64,000 nucleotides of DNA, from assembly GCA_025738555.1 (NCBI GenBank), contig JAOVFP010000006.1:3224001-3288000 (forward strand). The letters run 5' to 3'. This DNA is from Cyathus striatus. Its lineage: Eukaryota > Basidiomycota > Agaricomycetes > Agaricales > Nidulariaceae. Below the pieces are notes generated by a model. That model did no database searches and was not told the origin of the DNA. It saw only the letters and a program-made list of their open reading frames with translations. Positions 11,538 through 23,106 of the stretch are shown here, piece by piece (within the stretch, counting starts at the first letter, position 1; every line of letters begins with the position of its first letter). Position numbers and translations under genes: made by a program.

Positions 11538-12484
11538 AGATTAAAATGGATTGAATGATCAGTAATAAAATCTTGTGGGTAAACTGGGGTGGGAAGATTG
11601 GGGGAGGGTGAAGGGTAAAAAAGAACTTGAGAAAGTGAAGGGTAGTTATTAGGGTCAAAGTTGGAGTTGTCAGAGTCCACCAACACAGCTCTCCAATGGA
11701 AGTAAGGGGTGGAGATACAGAGTTGGGGTCTGTCTTGGGGGACACACCCTTGAATGGGGTTAAAGTGGATAGAGGGATGAGATGGAGGGGAGTAGATTTG
11801 TACAGATTCAGAAGGGATGTGATAGGTGCAGGATTTGAGGGTGCAACAAGTCTAAGAATGAGCGATTGGTTCCAGAATGAAAAAAGTAACAGATGCTCTT
11901 GAAGAGGTTTGGAGACTAGAAAAACATCCTAAGTCTCATGCACACCAATTTGCAGATAGAACCAGCTGGGCCAACACATGGTAGCCTGCCCAGTCACCAG
12001 TGCCATGCCAAACTCAAGGCAGAGGGCCTTAGATGATTGGTAATTCAGAAGTGTTGGGCTCAACATTACACTATCCTCTCATGTGTCTAAGCACAATGAT
12101 CAAGTCTATCAAACAGGGTGTACATCTATGGATTTGAAGGAGTCCAAGAATGGGAAACAAGGTAGAAAAAGAAAAAGTTTTGCCAGTGGTCAGCTAGAGA
12201 GGAGTTTGAGGTCAAGGAATGAGGTAGATTCTTGTGCTTTTGTTAGTGACAGACAAGCAAAACACTCAAAGCCAAAGTCAAACACTTGAAAAAGAAATAG
12301 AAGATGAATCTTATTGCAAGTCTGGATTAAACTAGCACAAGAATAGGGAATATCTAATTAAAATGACCATATTTATAGTAAAGTCCATGAGGGAATCACA
12401 TGACGAGATAAGATAAGATAGAACGATTAGATAAGATAACGGAGCGAGATCCTAACAAGATGCATCTGAAGTTTGAGTACTCAG
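11538..12484. other. Gypsy 5' leader and possible LTR, no gene recognised
   Basis: This stretch lies upstream of gag on the minus strand and may contain the 5' LTR and primer-binding site, but no TG..CA boundary with a matching target duplication could be fixed. A GATAAGATAAG-rich patch occurs near 12400-12440. Short open frames show no recognisable similarity. Confidence 0.35.
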
Positions 12485-12735
12485 TGGAAAGTTTGCAACA
12501 TTACAGACTTATGAAAAGCCAGACAACCATGCTCAAGTTTGTCAATATTTTCAAGCTCTAGCTCTCAGCATGGTAGCATATCACTTAGCTTCTGTTTGAC
12601 ATTTTGGTTCACAGTTCACATATCAAATAACAGCCACTATGTTTAATGCTTTGGGCCTCTGGCATATAATTATAGAGCTAGGTACTTGTAACCATATTAT
12701 AGATAGAAAACTAAGAAATGTCTTTGTAGATAAAA
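12485..12735 (+). pseudogene. Decayed coding fragment of unknown family (inverted twin at 15610-15862)
   Basis: The plus strand encodes NHAQVCQYFQALALSMVAYH, and the minus strand of 15610-15862 encodes nearly the same peptide (NHAQVCQYFQAPALSMVAYH). The similarity continues through YQI.A.MFNA.GL.HII and into a conserved ATTATAGATAGAAA stretch. This copy has stops (SV*HF). Conservation of the peptide more than the DNA suggests former coding sequence. I do not recognise the family. Confidence 0.5.
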
Positions 12736-14572
12736 GCACATTATTATGAGGAAGTGCATCATTTCCACATATAATATTTTAGATCTCCAGTGTAAATGTC
12801 AGTTTTGAGCCTCAATCTTTAAATCAAATTGACATATTTTTAATACATAAGTAATAGAACTACATGCATCAAACTGGACATAAAAGCATTGTAATTAATT
12901 CATGTTGATAAGATAGCTTGTGACATATTCAAGCCTCATTGTTGGGGAGTGTGGAATAATAGAAGATACTCACACCGAGAGGATAGGAGCAGCACATGGG
13001 GAAGCAATGTCAGATGATATAACACACCTTGACACTACCAAGGAATATATTTGCCAATGCAATGAAAGAGCAGACACATGAAAAAAACAGATGAGTAAGA
13101 TAAAAGATAGGATAAAGACAGTACCAGGGAAGAGAAGCAGGCAGAAAAATAGAAGAGATTGAAATTGGCTAGCTAAATAAATAGTTAAATAAGTAAATAT
13201 GAGTAGGTGCTGTGGTACTATGGGTCAGGAGGGTAACATAAAATGTTCAAACAGAACAAGTGTGAGATCAAATGAGTGTGAGACAGACACTGTTGTGAGA
13301 GGAAGAGAGTGTGTTAGCATGGAATGACAAAATGCAGACATGGTGCCTCAGCCCTTTTTTCTCTGTAAACATCAATTCTGGCCTGGGTTCTAATTCAAAG
13401 ATGACACAGTGCAATTTAGTCAGGAATACAGCAATTGAAAAGGGGCAGACATCCCCAAAGCTTGAGACACTCATGTCAGCTGCCTTGACATTTTGAGGCA
13501 ATGTTTCAGCCCACAAAGAAAGCCACTTGTTGTTTCTCTATTGGCCTAGTGCAAGTTACTTGAACCATAAGAGTTTCCAATGTTTCAACTGAGGAATTCA
13601 AATTGGTACACAACAAGACAACTAGTACTAAGAACTAAAACAAATAAAATGAAGTGACAAAATAGGTGAGGAGAAATTAACTGAGACACTATATGCATAT
13701 CATAATGCAGGAGTAGCAGGTGTTATAGCACTTCAAGAACTGGTTCCAACTTGAAACAGATTTTTCATTGACTTGATCTGCAGCTATCTGAGACCATGGG
13801 GCTGGGATCAAGGACTTCAAGAAATCAAGCCCAGCAGTTCTAATTGAGTATATAAAGTGATTTTGAATATGAAAGATAAAATGGTAATAATTTGGGTACA
13901 ATCCTTGAGATGGTATAGTCAAAGTATACAGTGTTCCACTCATCTCAACCTACCCTCACCTCCCTGCTTGCCCTGTCTCTCACATTCTTCAAAATATATA
14001 TCTTTGTGCACCATGCCGACATCATACCCTATTCATCAATACCCTCCACCACTCCTCACAATAAAGACCCTGAACTTGACATTGGATTCTCTACATAAAC
14101 CCAACACTATTCCTTCTAAGTTTAACACACCATCTCAACACTCTTACTGTCGATTTTATCAATTTCTATGCTTTCTCTGTCTTCTCTGTCTCATTTTCAC
14201 ACTGGAACTTCATATTGAAGTCCTCACTCTCTCATTACATCAAAAAACTATTGTTTTCTCATTCTAATTCCTTTCATTTTCACCTTTGAACACCCATGTC
14301 AGATGGAGATCTCGATCTACTTGCATATTGCCTTTGTTTAGGTACATACAGCACACTTACCACCTCTTCAACACATTCCCTGTCCCCCTCTCAGCCACAA
14401 CAACCATGTTAACCACCAAAACTGATGCCTGATTGCATGCATAAAGACACCATACATGTTATATAATTTAGCTGGTATGATTAAACCTTTGTGGAAGAGG
14501 TCATGTAGTAATGAAAGATAGCCTGGATTTGTCATATAATAAAAGAGATGTAAATACAAGAGAGCTATATTA
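12736..14572. other. Gene-poor AT-rich stretch
   Basis: No convincing gene. A TGTTGGGGAGTGTGGAATAA motif near 12940 looks like the start of an LTR but no end or duplication was found. A pyrimidine-rich block lies at 13930-14290. Open frames here are short and unrecognisable. Confidence 0.4.
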
Positions 14573-15195
14573 GGGGGGGTCAGAGTAGGTGGATTCGAGG
14601 TGGATTTGGACTTGGATTCGAGTTGGATTCAGAGTGTGATTCAGTGATCAGAATCAGCCTCGAATTGCGTTTCACTCTGACCGCCCTGGCTGCGGTTTCG
14701 ATTCCAGCTGGATTCAACCTCCTAGTTTCTGCTGACCTCATATGATTTTATATCTGTCTTTTAGCTGATAATTAACATAAACATATATTATAATGCATTT
14801 ATGAATAATTAGGTGTAGCTTACACTTATCAGACCTACAGTATTACTGGTTCCATTGACCAGTTGTTGTCTCTCACGTACACTTTACATGACCTTTATAT
14901 ACTATGATCTGTCCTACTAATTGACAGAAGTTACGAGCTAGAGAGCTCACATATACATATATGATACATCAAGCCATACCAAATGAATTTAAAGAAGTAT
15001 ACAGGAAGTTGTTGAGCATGTACAGCCAAGTAAGATCGAGTGCAGAGCTGAATCCAGATTCGAGAGTGCGAAGCAACTAAAAAGTTGCTTCACCCATAAA
15101 GTTGGATCCGTGATTCTCCCACGATTCTGACTGTCCAGAATCCACTTCGAATCCAATTCCGAATCCACCTCAAATCTACCTACTCTGACCCCCCC
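14573..15195. mobile_element. 623-bp MITE with GGGGGGGTCAGAGTAGGT termini and TA duplication
   Basis: The left end is GGGGGGGTCAGAGTAGGTGG and the right end is its inverted counterpart. Similarity extends inward over roughly 58 bp with several, mostly C/T, differences. TA flanks both sides (14571-14572 and 15196-15197). The termini are rich in GTGGATTCGAG-type words. There is no coding capacity. TA duplication suggests mobilisation by a Tc1/mariner- or pogo-like transposase. Confidence 0.85.
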
Positions 15196-16149
15196 TATTG
15201 TAATCTGATCCATTATATTTAACACAAACCATATGATATTCTTTCTCCAAGATGACTGCTATTATACTCCCAAGTGTAGCTCACTGTATGCCAAATTTGT
15301 CCATATTAGATCATGCAAATGGATACATTAATGTTGTTTTTTTTTTGTAATCTATAATATATTGTCAGATATGGTGGGTCTTATCCTAATACCTAATAGC
15401 TGTTTTCTCTCTTTACCTTACTCCAATTAGTTGCTCTTTTCCTTTCTTAGTCCACATTTTTTTGTCTTTTACTATTATTTTTACATGGCAACCAGCAGTT
15501 GTTGCAATAATACTTGTTTTTCAGTTAGCTGTGTCAACACTTGTCTTCATTGCAAGTGCTTTGCCACTACTGCTCTTTCTTTTAATCTCAGTCAGTTGGT
15601 TTAGTAATCTACAACTACATTGCTAACCTTTCTATCTATAATGTACTTACAAGCATTGAGCTCTATAATACAGAACTGAGACTTGTAATAATATGCTGGA
15701 GACCTGATGCATTAAACATGAAAGCTGCTATTTGATATGCAAGTTGTAAACTGAAATGTGGAACTGAAGCTAAGTGATATGCCACCATGCTGAGAGCTGG
15801 AGCTTGAAAATATTGACAAACTTGAGCATGGTTGTCCAGCTTTCCATACAGACTAACAAGTGACACTGGGCCCATGACAGTGACAGCTAGTAGCATGAGA
15901 TATAAATGTTTCAGCAAACATACATGTGATTATTTGTATGTAAATGTATATGTGTTTATTGGTATTGTTTGGCAAGAGCTTCTGTTGCTAGTATGGCATG
16001 AAAATGCTCCTTGTTCCAGCTTTCAACTATGTACTAGTCAGGCTCCTAAAACCATCCTCTCATATTGTGAGGCATTCCTCCTTATGTTTTTGTAGAGGCA
16101 AACATCTGTCAATATTTATTTGGAATAAACAAAAACAAGAAGGATACTA
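15196..16149. other. Gene-poor stretch containing the inverted unknown coding fragment
   Basis: Contains the minus-strand copy (15610-15862) of the unknown peptide also seen at 12485-12735. That copy has a longer open stretch (15663-15917, 84 codons) without a recognisable domain. The rest shows no gene. On the minus strand it lies downstream of the hAT transposase fragment and could include its lost 3' end, but I cannot show that. Confidence 0.4.
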
Positions 16150-16898
16150 GTATCAGCCAATTTGATCATGGTTTGCACTGAAAAAATGATTGCTAACTTG
16201 TGATTACTAGGCTATTATATTACTATACTATGGAGGCACTCAAAAGTGATCATTTTTGAAATATTATGAGGCAATCATTGGCACTCATTTGTCTATTACT
16301 TGTGATTACTAGGCTATTATATTAGTATAATATGGAAGCACTCAAAAGTGATCATTTGAGAATATTATGAGGCAATCATTGGCACTCATTTATGCATTAC
16401 TTGTGATTACTAGGCTATTGTATTAGTTAAATATGGGGGCACTCAAAAGTGATAATTTGCACTCATTTCAATACTAACTATATCACTTCCAAATGATATG
16501 ACACTCAAATGTATGTTATTTGTCACATTTGTCACGTTATGCACACACGTCATGCATCTCCTGCACACTTGTTATGCCTCAGCATGTGACACACTCCCAA
16601 AGCATGACAAACATGCCAAAGCATGACAAATAACATACATTTGAGTGTCATATCATTTGGAAGTGATATAGTTAGTATTGAAATGAGTGCAAATGATCAC
16701 TTTTGAGTGCCCCCATATTTAACTAATACAATAGCCTAGTAATCACAAGTAATAGACAAATGAGTGCCAATGATTGCCTCATAATATTTCAAAAATGATC
16801 ACTTTTGAGTGCCTCCATAGTATAGTAATATAATAGCCTAGTAATCACAAGTTAGCAATCATTTTTTCAGTGCAAACCATGATCAAATTGGCTGATAC
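16150..16898. mobile_element. Palindromic MITE with internal 120-bp repeats, GTATCAGCC termini
   Basis: The ends are GTATCAGCCAATTTGATCAT and its inverse, flanked by TA (16148-16149, 16899-16900). The left arm holds three tandem copies of a roughly 120-bp unit (CTTGTGATTACTAGGCTATT..GGCACTCATT), and the right arm (about 16625-16898) is inverted and shorter. The centre (16500-16620) has GTCACATTTGTCACG and TATGCAC words. GATCA-rich sequence and the GTRTYAGCC terminus link it to the elements at 23107-29915 and 23807-24749. Confidence 0.8.
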
Positions 16899-17762
16899 TA
16901 GTGTGAAAGCCAGGTATGCTTTCATTGAGGACTGGAGTGAATTCCCTGGATAATTTTTCACAGCTAAAACCAAATAAATTAGAACATTCCATATGCTTAT
17001 AAGAACCAACTAATTCACCTTGCTAACAGATGAAAGAATGTGATCTTTGGTTACTTCTTCATTAATCCCATCATCTTGGAGTGCAATAAAGTCATCAGGC
17101 TCATTAGTAAGAGAAGAGGAAACTGAATCTTGATAGTTTCCAAGCCTGCCTGATGCTCTTCTTCCATCAAGTCCTGAAATTGCACCAACAGTTTCAAGAA
17201 GCTGTTAAGATATAAGACATCATAAAAACAATTATAGTGGTCACAAAAAAATAAATACCTGAAGTGCAGCAAGGTGTATTGTATGGGGCATGCATTGCAA
17301 ATGAGCTCACTGAGAATTAAAAATGATTCCATCCTTTCTACAGTGTGCCTCAATTGCATCAACAAATGTATTGTTGTTGCTTGCATTATCAAGCATAAAT
17401 GCAGTAATCTGTGGCAATAATGTGAATATACATTGATGTCTAGTCTGATTTTACAACATACCTTGTTAGTGATGCCATAAAAGGTCAGTGTCTCCCATAC
17501 TGCTTCTGCAATATTTTCACCTGAGTGTTCACCATTTAATACATGGAAGTTGATTAGTAATTCCTCTATAGCACAGTATTAAGTAATTGAATATAAGCAA
17601 GTTGTGAAATGGTTCCAAACTGAGCTTCCCCAACTCATTGACAAGATGAACAACCATGGCAATAAAGGCAATGTTGTTCAGTGAAGTCCACATGTCAAGA
17701 GACATTGTGAACTTCCCTTTAAGTCTCTGGCATACATTTAGTTTAAATATGATTGCACCATA
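16899..17762 (-). pseudogene. hAT transposase, 3' half (catalytic part), decayed
   Basis: The minus strand encodes LKGKFTMSLDMWTSLNNIAF (about 17645-17725), the hAT catalytic start with the conserved DxWTS. Further on come AFMLDNASNNNTFVDAIEAH and LQCMPHTIHLAALQV (about 17270-17400). Introns separate these blocks. The 5' half lies at 35047-36408. The 17.3-kb LTR retrotransposon sits in an intron of the gene: removing it with one TAATT copy joins a GTGGGC donor at the end of ..LKSLFM to a TGCCAG acceptor before RLKGKF. hAT transposases move DNA with 8-bp duplications. Stops and the insertion make this copy dead. Confidence 0.8.
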
Positions 17763-17767
17763 TAATT

Positions 17768-17972
17768 TGTAAAGGTTGTTATCCTTTACAACTTACAGTC
17801 CCATCAAGTACACCTGACCAAGTATATTGGTAGTCTACGTGTAATGGGAGTAAGTCCCTTGTACATATGTGTGCTGAGTGGTATAAGTAATGAAAGTGTT
17901 TGGCTAGCTAAGTGGTGCCAAACACAACAATATAGTCCCCAATGAAGGTATAGTAAGCACACCCCTTGCGCA
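17768..17972 (-). repeat. 3' LTR of the 17.3-kb retrotransposon
   Basis: About 205 bp, starting TGTAAAGGTTGTTATCC and ending CCCCTTGCGCA on the plus strand. It differs from the other LTR at roughly a dozen sites, mostly transitions. TAATT precedes it. The adjacent CCCCCC run at 17973 (GGGGGG on the coding strand) is a plausible polypurine tract. Confidence 0.92.
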
Positions 17973-18028
17973 CCCCCCATGAGACCATGCCCATATGGTC
18001 TTACTTTTGTGATGTGGGATGGATAGAA

Positions 18029-18307
18029 CTACACAGATGGTGGGTCATCATATAGAGGGGCATCCTCCAGATTAGTCTGAGGTGGCCCTGGCTCATCCAT
18101 CATGTCCATGGGGTGGTCCTTTGGTGGGATGTTAGTTCCCCTGTTGGTCCCCATTCCTAGGGGAACCACTGGTGGGTCAATAGACCCTCCGTCTTGAGGA
18201 CCAGGGGGTTGAGGGAGGGCCACCTGAGGATGTGTTGTTGCATCATTGGACTGGGGTTCATGGAGCACAGTTATGAGGTCAGAGAGAGGGGGTTGGTGGT
18301 CATGCAT
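18029..18307 (-). CDS. Pro/Asp-rich 92-aa frame next to the 3' LTR of the retrotransposon
   Basis: An open frame without interruption, rich in Pro, Asp and Gly (for example PQPPGPQDGGSIDPPVVPLG), ending 56 bp inside the 3' LTR. It may be the last part of a larger 3' protein that begins with the 195-aa frame at 18638-19225; the intervening 330 bases also read as a frame of similar composition (18388-18591). No known domain is visible. It may be a spurious frame of an inactive element. Confidence 0.35.
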   Translation of the reverse strand: MHDHQPPLSDLITVLHEPQSNDATTHPQVALPQPPGPQDGGSIDPPVVPLGMGTNRGTNIPPKDHPMDMMDEPGPPQTNLEDAPLYDDPPSV

Positions 18308-18637
18308 TTAATCTGCTCGTGCTGAAGTATTGATGGGGTGTATAGTTCTTCTGGTGATGTATCAAAATGTCAACACATCACCCATCATCAATCAAGTGCC
18401 AGTGCATTGCCGGTTCCCTTGGGAGGCAGCAATCTGCTGCAATGTGTGAATTCGATCCAGGTCATCTGGTCCTGGTGTCCATTACCCTGCCCAATCTGGG
18501 ATGGCAGGAGGTTCACTGAACACATTGAGATGTCACAGGTGTTCATTGTCAATGGCGTCCAGCATGGAGTGAAGGAAGAGGGTTCTGGCATAGTGTCTCT
18601 CTAGGTAGTGGAGGCCATATGGGTATGTGTGGTCCAC

Positions 18638-19225
18638 CTACAAAGGTGGTATGCCATTCCTTATGAGTGCTTCTACCATGTCAGATTGGTTGATGTTGGG
18701 GGCATGTACCTCCTCTGTATATATCTGCCTGAGTGAGAACTCTGGCCTGTTTTGTGGAGTGAATAGTTCCTCCAGATGGGTGTTATTCCATTGTGTGATC
18801 TCCTGATAGAGGTGAGGTTGAGCTACTAAGAATGCAAGCTCCCTCAGGTAGGCAGCTCGTGCTGCTGTTCTGAATGGGGCTGTTGCCCTGCCTAGGGAGT
18901 AACCAAATACTGTACACCTGCAGACTTGGAATTCAAAGTCTACTGCTATCCCAGTGATAGGATTGTGACTCTCTGGGTGTCTGTGGTGCACTACATACTG
19001 ACAGATTTGGTCTATCCTCATCAAATCTGTGTTGCCAAGTGTTGGTGGCCCCGTGCCTTTGGATGCATTACGGGTGTTTCCTGATAGTAACATGGTGGGC
19101 CTTTCGATGATGGGGATACCAGGGGGGAACATGATATTTGGGATGGGTATACCATCCCAGAAGGCATCAGCTATGAGGAGGTGACACATTGTGCAGTCCT
19201 TGTCTTCTGGGCAGTGTGACGCCAC
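18638..19225 (-). CDS. 195-aa open frame in the 3' part of the retrotransposon, function unknown
   Basis: The longest uninterrupted frame of the retrotransposon. The N-terminus has a Cys/His cluster (SHCPEDKDCTMCHLL). It is followed by FGYSLGRATAPFRTAARAAY and a charged C-terminal part. No membrane segment or signal peptide is apparent. It lies after the chromodomain, where standard Ty3/gypsy elements have no further gene. It could be an extra 3' ORF of this lineage or captured host sequence. Its lack of TGA stops contrasts with gag and pol. I do not recognise it. Confidence 0.45.
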   Translation of the reverse strand: MASHCPEDKDCTMCHLLIADAFWDGIPIPNIMFPPGIPIIERPTMLLSGNTRNASKGTGPPTLGNTDLMRIDQICQYVVHHRHPESHNPITGIAVDFEFQVCRCTVFGYSLGRATAPFRTAARAAYLRELAFLVAQPHLYQEITQWNNTHLEELFTPQNRPEFSLRQIYTEEVHAPNINQSDMVEALIRNGIPPL

Positions 19226-20240
19226 CTGTGCATTTAGGCATAAAATTGCACATTTCTACCATTTACAGTTTAAAATCTGTACACATTAATGAAACCCAGA
19301 TAATAAATAAAGATCTATGGACTGCTACAAAATAGCAAGCCTTGTACTTATTGGCCTTTTAATTAGGTTAATATTCATCTGTTCATATCACAAAATATAG
19401 TACAAGTGCTTCTATGTCCAACCTACCATTAGCCTGGTGTGTAGGAAAAGATATTAAATATTGAAGGGACCGCTTTTCTGCCAGTCACATGACTTGTATA
19501 TGTTTTAATTTCACTTTGATACCGCTAAGTTGTTTGTTTGGCATCAGGATTGAAGTCTAACAAATAGTCAATGACATAAATATGAATTAAAGAATATTTC
19601 AAAGTGATGTAGAATAGTCAATTCTTCATCAATCAGGATGATTTTGGTCTTGATCGGAAGCTAGAATTTAGTACAGTCTATTCTAGTATGATAGGGAATG
19701 GTCTCACCGAAGCACAGGCCTGGATAAGAACAAAACATTAGATCAAAGATGACAATTTTATGATGATCTACCCAAAATAATCAATGATGAGACACTGTAG
19801 CATCTGAAAACCATGGGAATTGAACATTCTAGAAGATTCTAATGCCTCGGAGTGACTCATAGTCAAATGATAGCTAAATAAAGACACAAATAAGGACAGG
19901 GGAAGTGTTTCAGGTAGATATATGTAGTATACAATGTCTGGGAAAATCATAATAATAGTTCTTGGATTTGTATATTTAAGTAGGTACTATAGAGGGTAGA
20001 AAGGCAAGCAGATTTGCACCTTTCTTGCCCAGGTACAATAGGTATTGGGTAGTGGTTTAGGTCTTATTTGTTTCAAAGAATATATTGTTTTGGTTCGCAT
20101 TTTGGGTATCTTTTGGAAAGAATTGAAGTTCTGAGACTCCAGAGAGGGCCTAGGACTTAGTTATTTCAATAAAGTGGTTTCATAAGAGTAAAGGGTTGCT
20201 CTTGTTTCGGTTTTCTAAGAAGTTGTACTAGCAAAGGGTT
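19226..20240. other. Retrotransposon 3' region without a recognisable gene
   Basis: AT-rich sequence lying between the 195-aa frame and a decayed frame upstream of it. No inverted termini or LTR ends were found, though an undetected insertion is possible because the base composition differs from the coding parts on both sides. Confidence 0.35.
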
Positions 20241-22745
20241 GTTAAGACACTTCTACAAAGTTTGGAGTAGTACAAAGGTATGCAGTGTTCATCCATTGTG
20301 ATAAGTATATGGTAGACCCATACATGCCTGCCAACAAGTTGTCATGTTCTAGTCTCCCACACCAGCCAGTGACTACTCCAAATACATCTGGGATATGGCC
20401 AGTTATACTGTCCTGATCCTTCTGCCTCCTGACCAATTGTCAATCAAATTGCTGCTGGGTCACCCTTACATCCCACACTTCTCAATTCCACTGCTTTTCG
20501 GACATCCAGGCTTCCCTTTTGGGGTCAAGTCATCTTTCCAGATCATCATCACCCAGTATTAATGGCCTATCTGGTATGTTGTGGTTCATTGCTGGGTTAT
20601 GTTGGGTGGTTCACAGTGGCTGTAGGTCCCCTGGACAGGTTAGTTGAATGGCTGGTGCCATTCTCCCTTCTAGTTGGGGCAGCTCTCAGCTTTGCCATGT
20701 AGTGGATGATGTTTCACTTTGTGGCATCTGTGTAGGTAGTGCTCTCATGGGTTGTGAGCTTCCCACCTGGAAGGTGTCTTCCTGTCTGTTCTGTTGGGTC
20801 CAGTAATGAGGAGGCTCCTCATGTTGGCACATGCTAGATTGAGGTATCTCCTTGTGATGATATCCACTTGATCAAGGTTGCTCCTCATAGTGGTGTGCAT
20901 TTGGCCAGGGTGGTTGTGTTTTCTGTTCCAACCTTGCCTGTTTGGCTGGTTCTCACATTTGGGGTTGGCTGTCCCAGGGAGGTGAGTCCTCCTGTGTCGC
21001 AGGTTGTTTTGTCTTCATGTGCTGGATTTCTGCTTCCAGTTGGTGGGTTCCTTGTTTCCAGTGCTTCATTCCTTGCTTGTAGGTGACCTCTTTCTCATTT
21101 GAGGTTGTCTATTCTGGTGAATAGGGTCTTGATTGAGAAGATGATGTTTGGTGACATGTCTTCTTCATGTTTGAAGGTGGCTCCCTCATTCTGTAGTCTT
21201 TCCAGCATGAGCTAGACCTCCCTCTTATCCCTGTCTACCCTTTCATGCTCCTACTCTATGATCTCCTTCTCTGTTGCCTTCTTTTTTCCTTTGTCTTTCC
21301 TCATGTTGCCATTTGGTAGTCTGTCATTGGTGTTGTCCACCTCCATCTCTTTGATTTGATTTGTTGTCACCTGTTGTGTAGGTTGCAACATAGGTTGGGG
21401 CACAGGTTGGGGTGTAGGCTGGGGCTGTCCCCAGTATGGTGCCCATAGTCCAACTGGTGACATCATTGGTTGTTGGAATAGATGTCCCATTTGTGGTGGA
21501 TATAGTGTTGCCATGGCTTGGCTGAAAGCCACTAGCCATTTAAGCCAAGCCGAAAATAAGCTGAGCCAAGCTGATCTCATGGCTTCAGGGCTCATTTGAG
21601 GGATGGTTAAGAATTCAGTGGCTAACTACAGCTTAGAGCCAGCTAAGCCAGTGGCTTATGTACCTATTTCTCACATTTTATATGTTGTGTGATTGTATCC
21701 TCTGAGGTGTGGTTTGGTCAGTACATTTTGGTTGTTTGTAAGTATATACAACTATTAGTGTTGAAAAAATGTCATTATAATGAATATGTTCAGCTATGTG
21801 TGCAAATTACATCCAAACTTTCTACTCAACATTGATTTAACACATAATGATGCACGACACATGATAACGCCATGGTCAAGTGTGACTTTAAATAAGTTCA
21901 GGTTCATAAGCACTGCAACTACTTAATCCTCCACCTCAAGCTTTGTCATTTCCAAGTATTTTGAGCTGCAGTGTCATTAATGCCAAATATTCAGCTGTAT
22001 TAAATATTTAATTCTCTACTTGCATATTTCTTTTCAGTGTATTATAAGTAGAATACTTACATTTTTGACTATTATGACATCTATTTAGAAACTAAAGAGA
22101 AATAGGTAACTTAGCCAATGGCTTAGCTGATTAGCTAGCCAAAGCCAACAAAGCCAAGCTGTAGCTGTTCATTTCGGCTTCAAGCTAAGGTACAAAAAAG
22201 CCATTAGCTGACAGAAGCCAAGCCAAGCTGAGCTGAGCTGAGCCATGGCAACACTAGGTGGATATATGCCCATTGGTGTGTTCATTGGAGGATAACCTCC
22301 ATATGGTGTCATTCCAAATGGTACTTGATTGGGGAGTTGTCCCCATGGTATGTTGTACAAGTTCTGTCCTGCTGTTTAGGCTTGGTTAATGGGTGGTACA
22401 TTTTCTTGTGTGTTCCCTCTGTCTCCAGAGCTTGCTGGTGGGTTCTCTTCCTGTCGTTGTTCTTGGTGGGTTGTCCCACTGTTGATGTATTGGGAGCTGG
22501 TGCTCCTGATGAATGAGTTGCAGCAAGAATGGGTGGCATTGTTGAACATGGGTGTTGGCACAGGTGTTCAAAGTTGTGGTTGAGGGTGAGGGTTCCTCAC
22601 ATCAGCATGCTGTTCATTTGTCTGTCTTTTTTTAAACTCCACTGTGATCACATGCCTGATGCATGTGACTGTGCCTTTCTGGCATCAACTGCATCCTGTT
22701 GGTTTGGGAAGGGCTCGTGGTTGTTGAATGCCCTGGAGCTCCAGG
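20241..22745 (-). pseudogene. Decayed Gln/Pro/Thr-rich frame downstream of the chromodomain
   Basis: On the minus strand, after the chromodomain, a low-complexity coding-like frame runs through PAPNTSTVGQPTKNNDRKRT, a Pro/Gly/Met-rich part (GGYPPMNTPMGIYPP) and, beyond a MITE at 21505-22254, a matching PTPQPVPQPMLQPTQQ part. Removing the MITE with one TA copy restores the direction of the frame. Further down, a helical segment (20.8-21.2 kb) has many TGA stops. It might be the start of the same 3' protein as the 195-aa frame. No known domain. Confidence 0.45.
21505..22254. mobile_element. 750-bp MITE, GTGTTGCCATGGC termini, TA duplication
   Basis: The ends GTGTTGCCATGGCTTGGCT and GAGCCATGGCAACAC are inverted repeats, flanked by TA at 21503-21504 and 22255-22256. 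The subterminal regions are rich in AGCCAAGCTGAGC words in both orientations. The interior is AT-rich with no coding capacity. It lies within the Pro-rich frame of the retrotransposon. Confidence 0.88.
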
Positions 22746-22747
22746 TA

Positions 22748-23106
22748 TTAATCAAGTGCCTCCAGGTCTTTGCATTTGTGCATGGGCTCCCATGTGAGAT
22801 CTCTGAGGCTCCATTTTACCTGGAATTCCAGGTCATTTTTGCTGGTCCAGTGGTGATTGACGATTTCATCTATGAACCATTCGTGGTCTCTGTCCATGCC
22901 GAAATTGTAGGGCTCCCAAAATATTGCCATCATTAGTTGTTGGAAGGTGGCTGAGGTATGTGCCACATATGGTGGCAAATGCCATCTTGGTTACATCTTC
23001 TGGTCTTACACATACTTGTTCATATGCATCAGTGAGGTCAATCTTTGACCTGTAGTGGCTTTTTGCCACATCCTCCCATATTACATCCTGGTCTGGCAAA
23101 GGAGGG
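22748..23106 (-). pseudogene. pol: Reverse transcriptase fragment fused to a chromodomain by internal deletion
   Basis: The minus strand reads the palm of a gypsy reverse transcriptase (SKIDLTDAYEQVCV, then a garbled GTY.. stretch and ATFQQLMMAIFWE). It passes directly into a chromodomain (DHEWFIDEIVNHHWT..FQVKWSLRDLTWEP). The expected YxDD motif, thumb, RNase H and integrase are missing, so roughly 2.5-3 kb was deleted here. The chromodomain in chromoviruses guides integration to histone marks. The N-terminal part of the reverse transcriptase lies at 29916-30000, on the other side of the giant palindrome. Confidence 0.8.

Larger units (their letters stand above)
5228..12350 (-). mobile_element. 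Ty3/gypsy retrotransposon, 3'-truncated in view, with a nested Tc1-like element
   Basis: Read on the minus strand, the order is gag N-terminus (11537 to 11078), an inserted DNA transposon (8045-11075), the rest of gag (8042 to about 7530), then reverse transcriptase, RNase H, integrase zinc-binding and integrase core down to 5228. The pogo-like element then interrupts integrase. Removing the Tc1-like insertion restores a continuous gag reading direction. LTRs were not identified: the 3' LTR would lie left of the window, and the 5' LTR may lie around 11.6-12.4 kb but no second copy is available to define it. Confidence 0.85.

Noticed and set aside
12941..13700. Possible Copia-type LTR starting TGTTGGGGAGTGTGG
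   Set aside because: No matching end, second copy or 5-bp duplication could be found.
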